Positions 1-6,491 of a stretch of 17,842 nt of DNA are shown piece by piece. This DNA is from DASXRC01 sp036506495 (lineage in GTDB: Bacteria > Actinomycetota > Actinomycetes > Mycobacteriales > Micromonosporaceae): positions 1 through 17,842 of the forward strand of contig DASXRQ010000216.1 of NCBI GenBank assembly GCA_036506495.1, in the 5' to 3' direction. The notes beneath the pieces are model-generated. The model had not been told where the DNA came from, ran no database searches, and saw only the letters and a program-made list of their open reading frames with translations. Numbering within the stretch: the stretch's first letter is position 1; every line of letters begins with the position of its first letter. The position numbers were made by a program, and so were the translations under genes.

Positions 1-141
1 ACCCACCCACCCAGCTACCGGCCCGCACACCAGCCGACACACCCATCGGCAACCACGACACCGTCAACACCGCCGCGTAACCTGACCCCCGAAGCGAACC
101 CACGCCCGCCATTTACACCGAACCCGGGACGCGACCGGGCC
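1..141 (-). repeat. Left copy of 141-bp terminal inverted repeat
   Basis: These bases are a perfect reverse complement of 17702-17842; the first mismatch is position 142 (C here, G in the reverse complement of 17701). The outer edge is a run of ACCC units and the inner edge reads GCGACCGGGCC. Similarity continues more weakly inward: GAGTTGGGC and TCTC blocks occur in both flanks with small indels. The copy shows no recognised gene. Its strand is given relative to the right copy taken as plus. Confidence 0.95.
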
Positions 142-150
142 CGTCGGAGA

Positions 151-173
151 GCCCAACTCTGACGGAGTTGCGC
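151..173 (-). terminator. Possible terminator hairpin downstream of the metallophosphoesterase gene
   Basis: CAACTC (154-159) and GAGTTG (165-170) form a 6-bp stem around the loop TGACG, extended by two more pairs past one mismatch. It lies about 40 bp beyond the minus-strand stop at 214. There is no T-tract on the minus strand, so a terminator role is only a guess from position. The same TGACGGAGTTG string recurs at 17680-17690, so the hairpin may instead belong to the repeat family at the window ends. Confidence 0.3.
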
Positions 174-213
174 AAGCGCGGCGAGCTGGGCAAGCGTGGC
201 GGGCGCGGCGATC

Positions 214-1824
214 TCACCGCGGCGGCGGCGCGCCGGCCGGCTGCGGCGTCTCGGGCTCCTCGACGACATGCCGCTCCAGCGTGACCTGGGACAACCCCGT
301 GCCGCCGACGCGGATGTCGTCGTATGCCTGCAGGCTGTGCGCGGCATCGAAGTAGAGCACGGACAGCTCCAAGGGAAGCGGCTCCTTGCCCTCCAGGCCG
401 CGCAGCCCGGCGCCGCCGGTCGACCCCTCGACCAGCAGCCGCGTGATCATGCCGTTCGCTGCGGGATCGAACGTCTGGACTACACGGCGGTGGAGGTGTC
501 CGGCCAACACGAGCGGGCACGTCCCGGCGAGTGCGCTGGCCGAGGCCGGGTCGTGCACGAGCGCGACGTCGACCGGTCGGGTGCTCGCCCGGATGGTCCC
601 GGCGAGCTGCTCGCCGGCACCGATGACCCGCTCGATGGTCTGCTTGGACTCGCCCGACCCGGTCGGCGAGGCATCCTTGTCGGGCGTGAACCGGGGGTCG
701 CCGATGCCCGCGAAGGTCAGCCCCGCTACGGTCCGCACCGAGTCGTTCAGAACCACGGCGTTCGGCTGCCGGGCGACCGCGGCCGTCGTGCGGGCCGAGT
801 CGTGGTTGCCGTTGACGAAGACGTACGGCACGCCGAGCGCGCCGATCGACGACACGTACGAGGCCTCGGGTTCGCTGCCCCAGTCGGTGATGTCGCCGGT
901 GTCAACCACGACGTCGATGTTGAACTGCTGCACGACCGTGCGGATCACCGGCCACGCCGTCGGATTCAGGTGCAGGTCGGAGATGTGCAGCACCCGGGTG
1001 GTGCCACTCTCCGGCTCGTAGACGGGCACGCCGGCGACCGTGGTGTACAGCCGGCTCACGTTGGAGACGAGCTTCTGCAGCTGAGCGGCGTACTCCTCGT
1101 ACCGGTTGGCGATCCGGCGCGCGTCGCCGACGACGGCCGGGGCGTTGACGAGCAGGCCCTCGTACCGAGGCTCCTGGATGGAGCTGGGTCGGAACGTGAT
1201 GGCGGCGGCGCCCAGGCTCGCCGCGGTCACGACGAGCGCGATGCCGCCCGACCAGGCCACCCGTCGCGCGTTGCGGAAAACGAGCGCGGACAGCGCCAGC
1301 GCGGCGAGCACGGCGACGCCCATGGTCTGCAGGCCGATGCGGATCAGGCCCTTCGCGACGTCGTCGACCGCGCTCTGGCTGGTGCGCGTGATGCCGTTCG
1401 GGTCGTCGATCAGCGCCCGGGTACGCGACGGATCCAGCGCCCCGAGTCGGACGATGAGGTGCGCCGGACCGTCGTGTGTGTCCAACCGGAGCGAGCCAAG
1501 CGGCGGGATGATGACCTCGGTGTCGCCGAGCAGACTCGGACGCACGGTGAGGTCGGCCCGGAACGGACCGACATCCGACTGGGTACGCGCGCCGAGCAGC
1601 ACACCGAGCACGACGCCGACCAGCGACACCGTCACGATCGCCAGGCCGGCCCCCAGCCGCCGGCCGCGTGGTCCCCGCGCCCCGCGGCCAATCGCGTGAG
1701 CCGATCGGGCCGGAATTCGCGCGACCGCGCGTACCGCTCCCGTGGCCGAGCGAGCGACGGCCCCCGCCGACCCGGTTGCCCGGACCTCGGCGGCGGCCGC
1801 GTGCTCATCCTTGCGCTCAGCCAT
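214..1824 (-). CDS. Membrane-anchored metallophosphoesterase
   Basis: Calcineurin-like phosphoesterase with a membrane-anchored N-terminal half. Numbering from an upstream TTG at 1830 (538 aa), hydrophobic segments lie near 61-80, 168-185 and 193-212. The metal-site motifs follow in family order: SDLH (284-287), GD within TGDITD (312-313), GNHD (341-344), a lone His in LVHDP (426) and GHLH (444-447). All metal ligands look present, so it should be active; the substrate cannot be told. With a basic, cytoplasmic N-terminus and three membrane passes, the catalytic domain is predicted outside the membrane. Residues 81-165 would be a second external domain of unknown type. I chose ATG 1824; TTG 1830, two codons earlier and 5 nt after a CAGGG, is equally possible. 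The C-terminus ends in a Pro-rich tail. The lipoprotein dehydrogenase gene lies 65 bp upstream on the same strand and may share its transcript. Confidence 0.88.
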   Translation of the reverse strand: MAERKDEHAAAAEVRATGSAGAVARSATGAVRAVARIPARSAHAIGRGARGPRGRRLGAGLAIVTVSLVGVVLGVLLGARTQSDVGPFRADLTVRPSLLGDTEVIIPPLGSLRLDTHDGPAHLIVRLGALDPSRTRALIDDPNGITRTSQSAVDDVAKGLIRIGLQTMGVAVLAALALSALVFRNARRVAWSGGIALVVTAASLGAAAITFRPSSIQEPRYEGLLVNAPAVVGDARRIANRYEEYAAQLQKLVSNVSRLYTTVAGVPVYEPESGTTRVLHISDLHLNPTAWPVIRTVVQQFNIDVVVDTGDITDWGSEPEASYVSSIGALGVPYVFVNGNHDSARTTAAVARQPNAVVLNDSVRTVAGLTFAGIGDPRFTPDKDASPTGSGESKQTIERVIGAGEQLAGTIRASTRPVDVALVHDPASASALAGTCPLVLAGHLHRRVVQTFDPAANGMITRLLVEGSTGGAGLRGLEGKEPLPLELSVLYFDAAHSLQAYDDIRVGGTGLSQVTLERHVVEEPETPQPAGAPPPR

Positions 1825-1889
1825 GCTCAATCATGCCCTGCCCCGGTGCGCGATTTGCGAAACCCGGCTAGGTCGCGGGGCGCGTGCCG

Positions 1890-3071
1890 CTAACTCTTGC
1901 CTACCCCACCCGAGCTGGACAGCACGAGCCGGAGGATCCGGTCGTCGTCGGCTCCGGGATCACCCCGGCCATCGTGGTTGGAGGTGGTGACCCACAGTGA
2001 TCCGTCCGGCGCCGCGACCGCTGCCCGCAGCCGCCCGTACTGGTTGACGAGCAGCGGACGGGGCTGGCCCAGAATCGTGCCGGTCGCGGTCAGCTCCATC
2101 AGCCACAGGCGCTGCCCGCGCAGACACGCCGCGACCAATAGGTTTCCGATCATGGCCGCACCAGAGCAGGAGGCCTCGTCCGGCCGCCAGACCACGATGG
2201 GGTCGACGAACCGGCTGTCGCCTCCGCGTCCCTCGACCACCGGCCAGCCGTAGTTCTTGCCGGGTTCGATCCGGTTGATCTCGTCCCACCGGTTCTGGCC
2301 GAACTCGGTCGCATACATCCGCTTGTTGGCGTCCCACGCGATGCCCTGCACGTTGCGGTGCCCGTAGCTCCAGACGAGGTTGCGGAACGGGTTGCCCGGT
2401 GCGGGTTTGCCGTCCGGCGTCATCCGGAGAATCTTCCCGCCGAGGCTCTCGCGATCCTGCGCGAGGCCGCTCTGCGAGGCGTCGCCGGTCGTGGCGTAGA
2501 GGTACCCGTCCGGACCGAACGCCAGCCGGCCGCCGTTGTGGATTCCCGAGATCGGGATCCCGGTTACGATCGGTCGCGGCTTCCCGCCGAGGACCAGCTT
2601 GGCGATGCGGTTGTCCGTGGCCGCCGTGTAGTAGATGAAGACCGTCTTGTCGGTGGCGTATTTCGGACTCACCGCCACGCCCATGAGCCCGCCCTCGCCG
2701 CGCGAGTCCACCTCGGCGACCGTCTGCACGGTGCTGACCCGGAGACCACTCGTCGTGGTCTCCGGCCCGACTCGCAGGATCTTGCCGCTGTCGCGTTCCG
2801 TGACAAGTGCGGCCCCATCTGGCAGGAATGCCACGGCCCACGGCACCCGCAGACCCTTGGCGAGCACGGTGGCGACGACGGGCTGGTCGTTCTGGCCGCT
2901 CGCGGACGCGGTGGCCGACGGCGTCGGGAAGTTCGGCGGCTGGCCCGACTCGCTCGGCGGCGGGTCACCGAAGCTGCACGCGGCAACGAGGGTCAGCGCC
3001 GAGCCGAACGCCCCGACCACCCGCCGGGCGCGCGACACCGCCGCGCGCCGAGGGGGTACGGGGTCGGTCAC
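1890..3071 (-). CDS. PQQ-type soluble sugar dehydrogenase family lipoprotein
   Basis: Six-bladed beta-propeller of the soluble glucose/aldose sugar dehydrogenase family, 393 aa. It opens with basic residues, a short hydrophobic stretch and a lipobox LVAAC (28-32), so Cys32 should carry the lipid and the enzyme should sit on the outer face of the membrane. A Ser/Pro/Thr-rich linker (about 36-60) leads to the propeller. Family marks are WAVAFLPDG (78-86), GEGGLMG (125-131), the probable catalytic His178 in GIHNGG, a DGYLYATTGD block (188-197), GHRNVQGIAWD (237-247) and GKNYGWP (271-277). Family members oxidise aldose sugars with PQQ; whether this one binds PQQ cannot be seen. The GTG at 3071 is chosen because a TACGCT -10-like element sits 7 nt upstream and no Shine-Dalgarno is visible, which fits a leaderless mRNA. 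GTG 3038 would give a shorter signal peptide. Open reading frame continues upstream through the opposite-strand dehydrogenase gene, but that part has no domain character. Confidence 0.87.
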   Translation of the reverse strand: MTDPVPPRRAAVSRARRVVGAFGSALTLVAACSFGDPPPSESGQPPNFPTPSATASASGQNDQPVVATVLAKGLRVPWAVAFLPDGAALVTERDSGKILRVGPETTTSGLRVSTVQTVAEVDSRGEGGLMGVAVSPKYATDKTVFIYYTAATDNRIAKLVLGGKPRPIVTGIPISGIHNGGRLAFGPDGYLYATTGDASQSGLAQDRESLGGKILRMTPDGKPAPGNPFRNLVWSYGHRNVQGIAWDANKRMYATEFGQNRWDEINRIEPGKNYGWPVVEGRGGDSRFVDPIVVWRPDEASCSGAAMIGNLLVAACLRGQRLWLMELTATGTILGQPRPLLVNQYGRLRAAVAAPDGSLWVTTSNHDGRGDPGADDDRILRLVLSSSGGVGKS

Positions 3072-3078
3072 GCGGCCC

Positions 3079-3084
3079 AGCGTA
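3079..3084 (-). promoter_or_regulatory. Candidate -10 element, sugar dehydrogenase gene
   Basis: Read on the minus strand this is TACGCT, matching the actinobacterial TANNNT pattern, and it ends 7 nt before GTG 3071. No good -35 hexamer is placed at 17 nt; a TTGATC lies too far upstream. The spacing fits a leaderless transcript. Pattern match only. Confidence 0.35.
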
Positions 3085-3202
3085 ACCCCGTCCACGCCCG
3101 CCCCCCCGCGTGTGATCAACTCGTGACTCCGCTTCCCGTCGCCCGCACCGGCCGTCGAGTAGGACGAGGCCGGCTCGGTGCGCCGGGTTCCGATCGGGTG
3201 AC

Positions 3203-3208
3203 TATCGT
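3203..3208 (+). promoter_or_regulatory. Candidate -10 element, hydroxyacid dehydrogenase gene
   Basis: TATCGT matches TANNNT and ends 8 nt before GTG 3217. No convincing -35 and no strong Shine-Dalgarno are visible, so a leaderless or nearly leaderless transcript is possible. It shares a 145-bp divergent intergenic region with the sugar dehydrogenase promoter. Confidence 0.3.
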
Positions 3209-3216
3209 CGGGGCTC

Positions 3217-4146
3217 GTGAAGGTCTGGATCCCGCACGAGCGTGGCCGGTCGCTCGCGGGTGAGCTGCCGACGGACGTCACGATCGAGGTGCACGAGGGG
3301 TCCGGCGCGCCACTGCCCGGCGACCCGGCCGCGGTCGAGTTCTGGGTGCCGCCGTTCCTGGCGCTGGGTGAGACCGTCGCGCTCGTCGACAAGATGCCCA
3401 ACCTGCGCGTCGTGCAGCTGCTCAGCGCGGGCGCGGACGCGTGGGTCGGTCGCCTCCCCGCGACGGTCACGCTCTGCGACGCCCGAGGCGTCCACGACTC
3501 GTCCACCGCGGAATGGGTGGTTGCCGCGATCCTCGCCCACGTTCGCGACATCCCGGCATTCGTCCGCGCCCAGGCGCGGCACGCGTGGGCGTACGACGGG
3601 CATGCGCCAACGGACGAGCTTGCCGGCAAGCGCGTCCTGCTGGTGGGCGCCGGGTCCATCGGGGCGGCGATCGCCGACCGACTCGCGCCGTTCGAGGTCG
3701 ACCTGACCCGAGTCGCCCGCAACGCACGCCCGGCGGACGGCGTACACGGCGTGGCGGAGCTACCGGCGCTGTTGCCCGACGCGGACATCGTCGTCCTCGT
3801 GGTGCCGCTGACCGGGGAGACGAGGGGCATGGTCGACGCGCGGTTCCTCGCCGCGATGCCGGACGGCGCGCTGCTCGTCAACGCCGCCCGGGGGCCGATC
3901 GCGGACACGGCCGCGTTGACCGCGGAGCTGGCCACCGGCCGGATCGCCGCCGCGGTGGACGTCACTGACCCGGAGCCCTTGCCGCCGGACCACCCGCTGT
4001 GGGGCATGCCGAACTTCCTGCTGACGCCGCATGTCGCGGGCTCCGTTCGGGGCCTCTTGCCGCGCGCGTACCGGCTGGTGGGCGAACAACTTCGCCGGTA
4101 CGCCGCGGGCGAGCCGTTGCTCAACCGCGTGGTGGACGGCTACTGA
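3217..4146 (+). CDS. D-isomer specific 2-hydroxyacid dehydrogenase
   Basis: NAD(P)-dependent 2-hydroxyacid dehydrogenase, 309 aa, full length for the family. The catalytic domain surrounds a Rossmann domain with GAGSIG at 144-149. The catalytic triad is present: Arg225 in NAARGPI, Glu253 in DPEPLP, His272 in TPHVAGS. After the second beta strand the sequence has Arg166 and Arg168 in place of the usual acidic residue, which in this family favours NADPH (inference). It lacks the long C-terminal ACT region of full-length SerA, so it is more likely a glyoxylate/hydroxypyruvate-type or other 2-ketoacid reductase than phosphoglycerate dehydrogenase; the true substrate is unknown. The start is GTG 3217. 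Its last 7 bases overlap the end of the convergent PH-domain gene. Confidence 0.9.
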   Translation: MKVWIPHERGRSLAGELPTDVTIEVHEGSGAPLPGDPAAVEFWVPPFLALGETVALVDKMPNLRVVQLLSAGADAWVGRLPATVTLCDARGVHDSSTAEWVVAAILAHVRDIPAFVRAQARHAWAYDGHAPTDELAGKRVLLVGAGSIGAAIADRLAPFEVDLTRVARNARPADGVHGVAELPALLPDADIVVLVVPLTGETRGMVDARFLAAMPDGALLVNAARGPIADTAALTAELATGRIAAAVDVTDPEPLPPDHPLWGMPNFLLTPHVAGSVRGLLPRAYRLVGEQLRRYAAGEPLLNRVVDGY

Positions 4147-4517
4147 GCCTGCGTCTTCAGCTCCTCGCCGCTCGCCGCGATCAGTCGCGGCAGGTCGTCC
4201 CGGGTGACCGCGGTGAGGGGGAGGACCGTCCCGTCGTGCCGGCGGGCCAGTACCCGGCCGGCCGGGTCGGCGCCCAGCTCGGCGATCGCCGACCACGGCA
4301 CATCCCGGTGGCCGATCAGGGCCCGCACGCGTACCCCCCCGTGGTCGGCATCGGTGCCCGCGCGCCACGTCCAGACTGCGACCGCGAGCGGGATCACGAG
4401 GATGGGCGCCAGGTAGGCGGCCGCGCCCGCCAGCGGGATCGCGCCGATGAAGGCGATGATCGCGGCGACCAGGATCGCCTGGTGATGCCGGAAGCGGACC
4501 GTGTCTGGGCTGCTCAC
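4140..4517 (-). CDS. Small PH-domain-like membrane protein
   Basis: A protein of 125 aa with two adjacent hydrophobic segments (about 14-34 and 36-51) followed by a soluble domain (about 60-118). That domain has the order seen in bacterial PH-like membrane proteins: strands around GVRVRALIGHRDVPWSAIAEL, then a DGTVLPL turn and a C-terminal helix. The function is unknown; by topology the PH-like part is probably cytoplasmic. The GTG start at 4517 is supported by AGGA 7 nt upstream. The gene converges on the hydroxyacid dehydrogenase and the two coding regions overlap by 7 bp, so no separate terminator fits between them. It diverges from the thioesterase gene across 78 bp. The family assignment is from fold pattern only. 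Confidence 0.72.
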   Translation of the reverse strand: MSSPDTVRFRHHQAILVAAIIAFIGAIPLAGAAAYLAPILVIPLAVAVWTWRAGTDADHGGVRVRALIGHRDVPWSAIAELGADPAGRVLARRHDGTVLPLTAVTRDDLPRLIAASGEELKTQAQ

Positions 4518-4595
4518 CTGGCCATCCTCGCATCGCCACCCGGCACGGGGGCGATCGGTCTGCCGTGCGTCGCCGGGGGCTGAGACGATGGCGTC

Positions 4596-5009
4596 GTGCC
4601 CCTGACGGCCGACGACGGCAACGCCATCCTCCGCGAGAACTTCGCGCCCTGGGTGCAGGACCTCGGACTCGTCGTGGAGGAGGTCGAGCCCGGGCGCGCC
4701 ACGCTGCGCCTGCCGTGGTCCGACCGGCTCGCCCGCGAGGGCGGCGCGATCTCGGGGCAGGCGTTGATGGCGGCCGCCGACACGACCACGGTCATCGCCA
4801 TCAGCGCGGCCCGGGGCGGCTACGGACCGATGACCACGGTGCAGCAGTCGACGACGTTCCAGCGGCCGGTAGTCGGGGCTGACGTGCTGGTCACCGCGCG
4901 TGTCACCAAGCTCGGCCGAACCCTGGCGTTCGTCGACGTCACCATGACGCCGGCCGGTGCCGACGCGCCCGCCGCACACGCCATCACCGTGTACGCCCTG
5001 CTCGGCTGA
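4596..5009 (+). CDS. PaaI/4HBT-like hotdog thioesterase
   Basis: Single hotdog-fold protein of 137 aa, the usual length for PaaI-type acyl-CoA thioesterases. The family signature is the GGAISGQALMAAADT stretch (about residues 49-63) on the central helix, with the Asp of ADT in the usual catalytic position. The following strands FQRPVVGADVLVTARV and LGRTLAFVDVTM are typical. It probably hydrolyses a CoA thioester in the cytoplasm; the acyl group cannot be read from sequence. The start is GTG 4596; an ATG at 4588 is out of frame and stops at once. A long hairpin follows 28 bp after the stop. There is no pathway context: its neighbours are unrelated, and glyA converges from the other side. Confidence 0.85.
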   Translation: MPLTADDGNAILRENFAPWVQDLGLVVEEVEPGRATLRLPWSDRLAREGGAISGQALMAAADTTTVIAISAARGGYGPMTTVQQSTTFQRPVVGADVLVTARVTKLGRTLAFVDVTMTPAGADAPAAHAITVYALLG

Positions 5010-5037
5010 CTAGTGCCCGCATGACCATCGCAACCTG

Positions 5038-5081
5038 GCACAGGATGGAGTCTCCGACGCTCGGGAGGCACCAACCTGTGC
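5038..5081. terminator. Bidirectional hairpin between thioesterase gene and glyA
   Basis: A near-continuous stem: GCACAGG (5038-5044) pairs with CCTGTGC (5075-5081), TGG with CCA, and CTCC (5052-5055) with GGAG (5064-5067). Two A-A mismatches and one G-T pair interrupt it, and the 8-nt loop is 5056-5063. It sits between two convergent stops (5009 and 5104). There is no clear T-tract on either strand, which is common for actinobacterial intergenic hairpins. A role in ending both transcripts is inferred from position and stability. Confidence 0.65.
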
Positions 5082-5103
5082 GAGGTCGCGTCGATCTTGC
5101 CCG

Positions 5104-6375
5104 CTACGGAGTCGGCGCCCAGCCGGGCATCGGGTAGGCGGCGAGCCGGTCCCGCACCTCGCCGGCGATCCGAGCCAGCTGCGCCTCGTCCTCCTTGATC
5201 GCCGCGTTCACGGCCTCGTCCATCCAGGCCGCCACCTGGGGCATGTGCGCCTCGTCGAGCCCGCGCGTGGTCAGCGCCGGCGTGCCGAGCCGGATGCCCG
5301 ACGGGTCGAAGGGCTTGCGCGGGTCGTATGGCACCGTGTTGTAGTTCAGCTCGATGCCGGCCCGGTCCAGCGCCTGCGCGGCCGGCTTGCCGGCGATGCC
5401 CTTGCTGGTCAGATCGACCAGGATCAGGTGGTTGTCGGTGCCGCCGGAGACGAGGTCGAAGCCACGCTCGACCAGGGCCGCCGCGAGCGCGCGGGCGTTC
5501 GCGGCGATCTGCGCGGCGTACGCCCGGAAGGATGGCTGCGCGGCCTCGTGCAGCGCGACGGCGATGCCGGCCGTGGTGTGGTTGTGCGGCCCGCCCTGCA
5601 GGCCGGGGAAGACGGCCTTGTCGACGGCGGTGGCCCGGGCGGCCGTACTCATGATTATTGCGCCGCGGGGGCCACGCAGGGTCTTATGGGTGGTCGTGGT
5701 GAGCACATCCGCGTGCCCGACCGGCGAGGGGTGCGCACCGCCAGCGATCAGGCCGGCTATGTGGGCGATGTCGGCGACCAGGACGGCGTCGACCTCTCGG
5801 GCGATCTCCGCGAACGCCGGGAAGTCGATCGTGCGGGGGATCGCCGTGCCACCACAGAAGATGATCTTCGGCCGCTCGCGCCGGGCCAGGTCGCGGACCT
5901 CATCCAGGTCCACGCGGCCGGTGTCGCGCCGCACGCCGTACTGCACGGACCGGAACCACTTGCCCGTCGCGGAGACTGACCAGCCGTGGGTGAGGTGCCC
6001 GCCCATCGGCAGCGCCATGCCCATGACGGTGTCGCCGGGCGACGCGAACGCGAGGTAGACGGCGAGGTTCGCCGGCGAGCCGGAATACGGCTGCACGTTC
6101 GCGTGGTCGACGCCGAACAGCGCCCGCGCCCGGTCGACCGCCAGCGTCTCGATCGGGTCGATGAGCTGCTGGCCCTCGTAGTACCGCTTGCCGGCGTACC
6201 CCTCGGAGTATTTGTTCGTGAGCACGGTGCCGGTGGCTTCGAGCACGGCCGTCGAGACATAGTTCTCCGACGGGATCATCCGCAATTTGTCGTGTTGGCG
6301 CTGCGCCTCGGCCTCGATCAGTTCGGCCAGCCGCGGGTCGGTCGCGGTCAGGTGTGGGATCGGCGGAACGTGCAC
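5104..6375 (-). CDS. glyA: Serine hydroxymethyltransferase
   Basis: PLP-dependent serine hydroxymethyltransferase, 423 aa, full length. It converts serine and tetrahydrofolate to glycine and 5,10-methylene-tetrahydrofolate, the main source of one-carbon units, in the cytoplasm. Visible marks: SENYVS (36-41), KYSEGY and GKRYYEGQ near 55-69, GGHLTHGW (125-132), Asp202 and His205 in VADIAHIAG, and the PLP lysine Lys231 in TTTTHKTLRGPRG. The C-terminus ends PMPGW plus a few residues, as usual. The GTG at 6375 is chosen because GGAGG lies 5 nt upstream and the protein then begins at the normal family position; in-frame sequence extends 24 codons further but lacks family character. A TAGGAT -10-like element lies about 38 bp upstream. 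It diverges from the mannosidase gene. Actinobacteria often carry more than one SHMT, so this need not be the only copy. Confidence 0.95.
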   Translation of the reverse strand: MHVPPIPHLTATDPRLAELIEAEAQRQHDKLRMIPSENYVSTAVLEATGTVLTNKYSEGYAGKRYYEGQQLIDPIETLAVDRARALFGVDHANVQPYSGSPANLAVYLAFASPGDTVMGMALPMGGHLTHGWSVSATGKWFRSVQYGVRRDTGRVDLDEVRDLARRERPKIIFCGGTAIPRTIDFPAFAEIAREVDAVLVADIAHIAGLIAGGAHPSPVGHADVLTTTTHKTLRGPRGAIIMSTAARATAVDKAVFPGLQGGPHNHTTAGIAVALHEAAQPSFRAYAAQIAANARALAAALVERGFDLVSGGTDNHLILVDLTSKGIAGKPAAQALDRAGIELNYNTVPYDPRKPFDPSGIRLGTPALTTRGLDEAHMPQVAAWMDEAVNAAIKEDEAQLARIAGEVRDRLAAYPMPGWAPTP

Positions 6376-6412
6376 GAGGTCCTCCAGAATGCGCCGGTCG
6401 CGTGACGGCCTG

Positions 6413-6418
6413 ATCCTA
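6413..6418 (-). promoter_or_regulatory. Candidate -10 element for glyA
   Basis: On the minus strand this reads TAGGAT (TANNNT). Transcription starting about 7 nt downstream would leave a leader of roughly 30 nt containing the GGAGG site. No clear -35 is seen. I saw no fold resembling a glycine or other riboswitch in 6376-6491. Confidence 0.3.
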
Positions 6419-6491
6419 TCCGGGCCCGCGACGCCGAACACGCGCACCCGTAGTCGTCCTTCAGACTGGCGGGAGCGACGGGAGGGCTCTA

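Noticed and set aside
196..1893. A 565-codon open frame on the plus strand opposite the metallophosphoesterase
   Set aside because: No recognisable motif and shadow-like composition; the minus strand carries all five metallophosphoesterase motifs.
3072..4124. Upstream in-frame extension of the sugar dehydrogenase gene on the minus strand
   Set aside because: The extension is antisense to the hydroxyacid dehydrogenase and Ser/Thr/Arg-rich; the signal peptide and lipobox place the true start at 3071 or 3038.
6376..6491. Glycine riboswitch upstream of glyA
   Set aside because: The 116-bp gap is shared with a divergent promoter and shows no tandem aptamer-like folding.
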